Below, in pieces: positions 38,955-39,264 of a DNA stretch of 39,264 nt (positions are counted from its first letter, which is position 1; each line of letters begins with the position of its first letter). The notes under the pieces are model-generated. The model was not told where the DNA came from. It saw nothing but the letters and a program-made list of their open reading frames with translations, and did not search any database. The stretch is from contig JAQBXL010000014.1 in NCBI GenBank assembly GCA_027624135.1, positions 1 to 39,264 of the forward strand, read 5' to 3'. This stretch comes from Chloroflexota bacterium (lineage in GTDB: Bacteria > Chloroflexota > Dehalococcoidia > Lucifugimonadales > UBA3495). Position numbers and translations under genes: made by a program.

Positions 38955-38997
38955 ACGTATTTGAACCTGGTATGGCAGGACAAGATGGTCTCTGGCA

Positions 38998-39041
38998 TGC
39001 TAAACCGACATTCCCCAGATCAAACCGACTTTCCTGGATAT
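38998..39041. repeat. Two 20-nt direct repeats at the break in the RND gene, possible IS end
   Basis: AAACCGACATTCCCCAGATC (39002-39021) is followed directly by AAACCGACTTTCCTGGATAT (39022-39041). The RND homology ends at ATG-C just before. Sequence starting TG and carrying short clustered repeats with AAACCGAC recalls the multiple terminal repeats of IS21-family elements, but no transposase gene is in the window. The identification is a low-confidence inference. Confidence 0.35.
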
Positions 39042-39264
39042 AGCTCCCTCTGGGATACCGCCAACGGTAATTCCGCATTCCAAGGACGTCAAATGCGGCC
39101 TGATGCGCTCAACCTCCCGCTTTCATAGGGCAACCACTGTACTGCCAAGCGTTAAATCCCAAAACCGCTGGTCTGCGCCCAAGTCTCTCCCTTGAGAAGC
39201 CCCTTTGCCCTGGACGACCCCTTAACCGTCACCAATCTCGACGCTCCAAAGCAGACTAGCCAGG
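39042..39264. other. Window end without a recognisable gene
   Basis: No ORF of note, no strong hairpin and no promoter-like pair were seen. It may belong to the putative inserted element or to non-coding sequence beyond the broken RND gene. Confidence 0.4.

Overview
The window looks like a chromosomal segment of a Chloroflexota bacterium, probably near the Dehalococcoidia/SAR202 lineages. I infer this from the mix of canonical bacterial rpoB, rpoC and secA with a leaderless DUF1501/DUF1800/NHL cluster, a lone xanthine-dehydrogenase-type large subunit, MmgE/PrpD, a hydantoinase-like amidohydrolase, two MFS carriers and stand-alone aminotransferases. No rRNA, tRNA, CRISPR array or complete transposase gene was seen. 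Taxonomy is inference; RpoB or SecA phylogeny would settle it.

Region by region. (1) 1-1894: a metallo-beta-lactamase-fold hydrolase with altered metal ligands, then about 1 kb without a convincing gene. (2) 1895-5100: molybdenum hydroxylase large subunit and a MoaD/ThiS-like protein (5-nt gap), a near-perfect long stem-loop capped by a GAAA loop, then an ArsR-family protein lacking its DNA-binding half. (3) 5268-9173: a copper-homeostasis operon with a good promoter, a CsoR-type operator, csoR, a tandem DUF1330 protein, copA and a His-rich YHS protein. (4) 21398-9200, minus strand: a housekeeping block rpoB-rpoC-pyrD-secA, with rpoB/rpoC and rpoC/pyrD overlapping, driven by a near-consensus sigma-70 promoter. 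(5) 21650-27037: MFS carrier, dihydropyrimidinase-like hydrolase and VOC protein on plus, facing an aminotransferase and a small unknown protein on minus. (6) 27225-31007, minus: DUF1800, DUF1501 and an NHL propeller, none with an obvious export signal. (7) 31280-36986: SDR, MmgE/PrpD, cupin, second MFS carrier and second aminotransferase, with tail-to-tail junctions so tight that two genes overlap. (8) 37221-39264: an RND/MMPL-type membrane protein interrupted by an in-frame TAG and then cut off where short repeats begin, suggesting decay by a nonsense change plus insertion or rearrangement.

How the genes may work together. The copper block reads as a self-regulated efflux unit: CsoR senses Cu(I), CopA exports it, and the YHS/His-rich protein probably binds metal; the DUF1330 role is unknown. 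The MoaD-like protein beside the molybdenum hydroxylase suggests local support for cofactor assembly. The genes from 21.6 to 37 kb look like small uptake-and-catabolism modules whose substrates cannot be named from sequence.

A cross-locus pattern not explained by the genes is that several stop codons are followed at once by short tandem repeats (12-nt x4, 13-nt x4, 20-nt x3, 13-nt x2, and weakly 9-nt x2). This, the 4.5-kb stem-loop with the adjacent truncated regulator, and the broken RND gene are the points I would examine first. I did not find a clear, wholly new defence or biosynthetic system.
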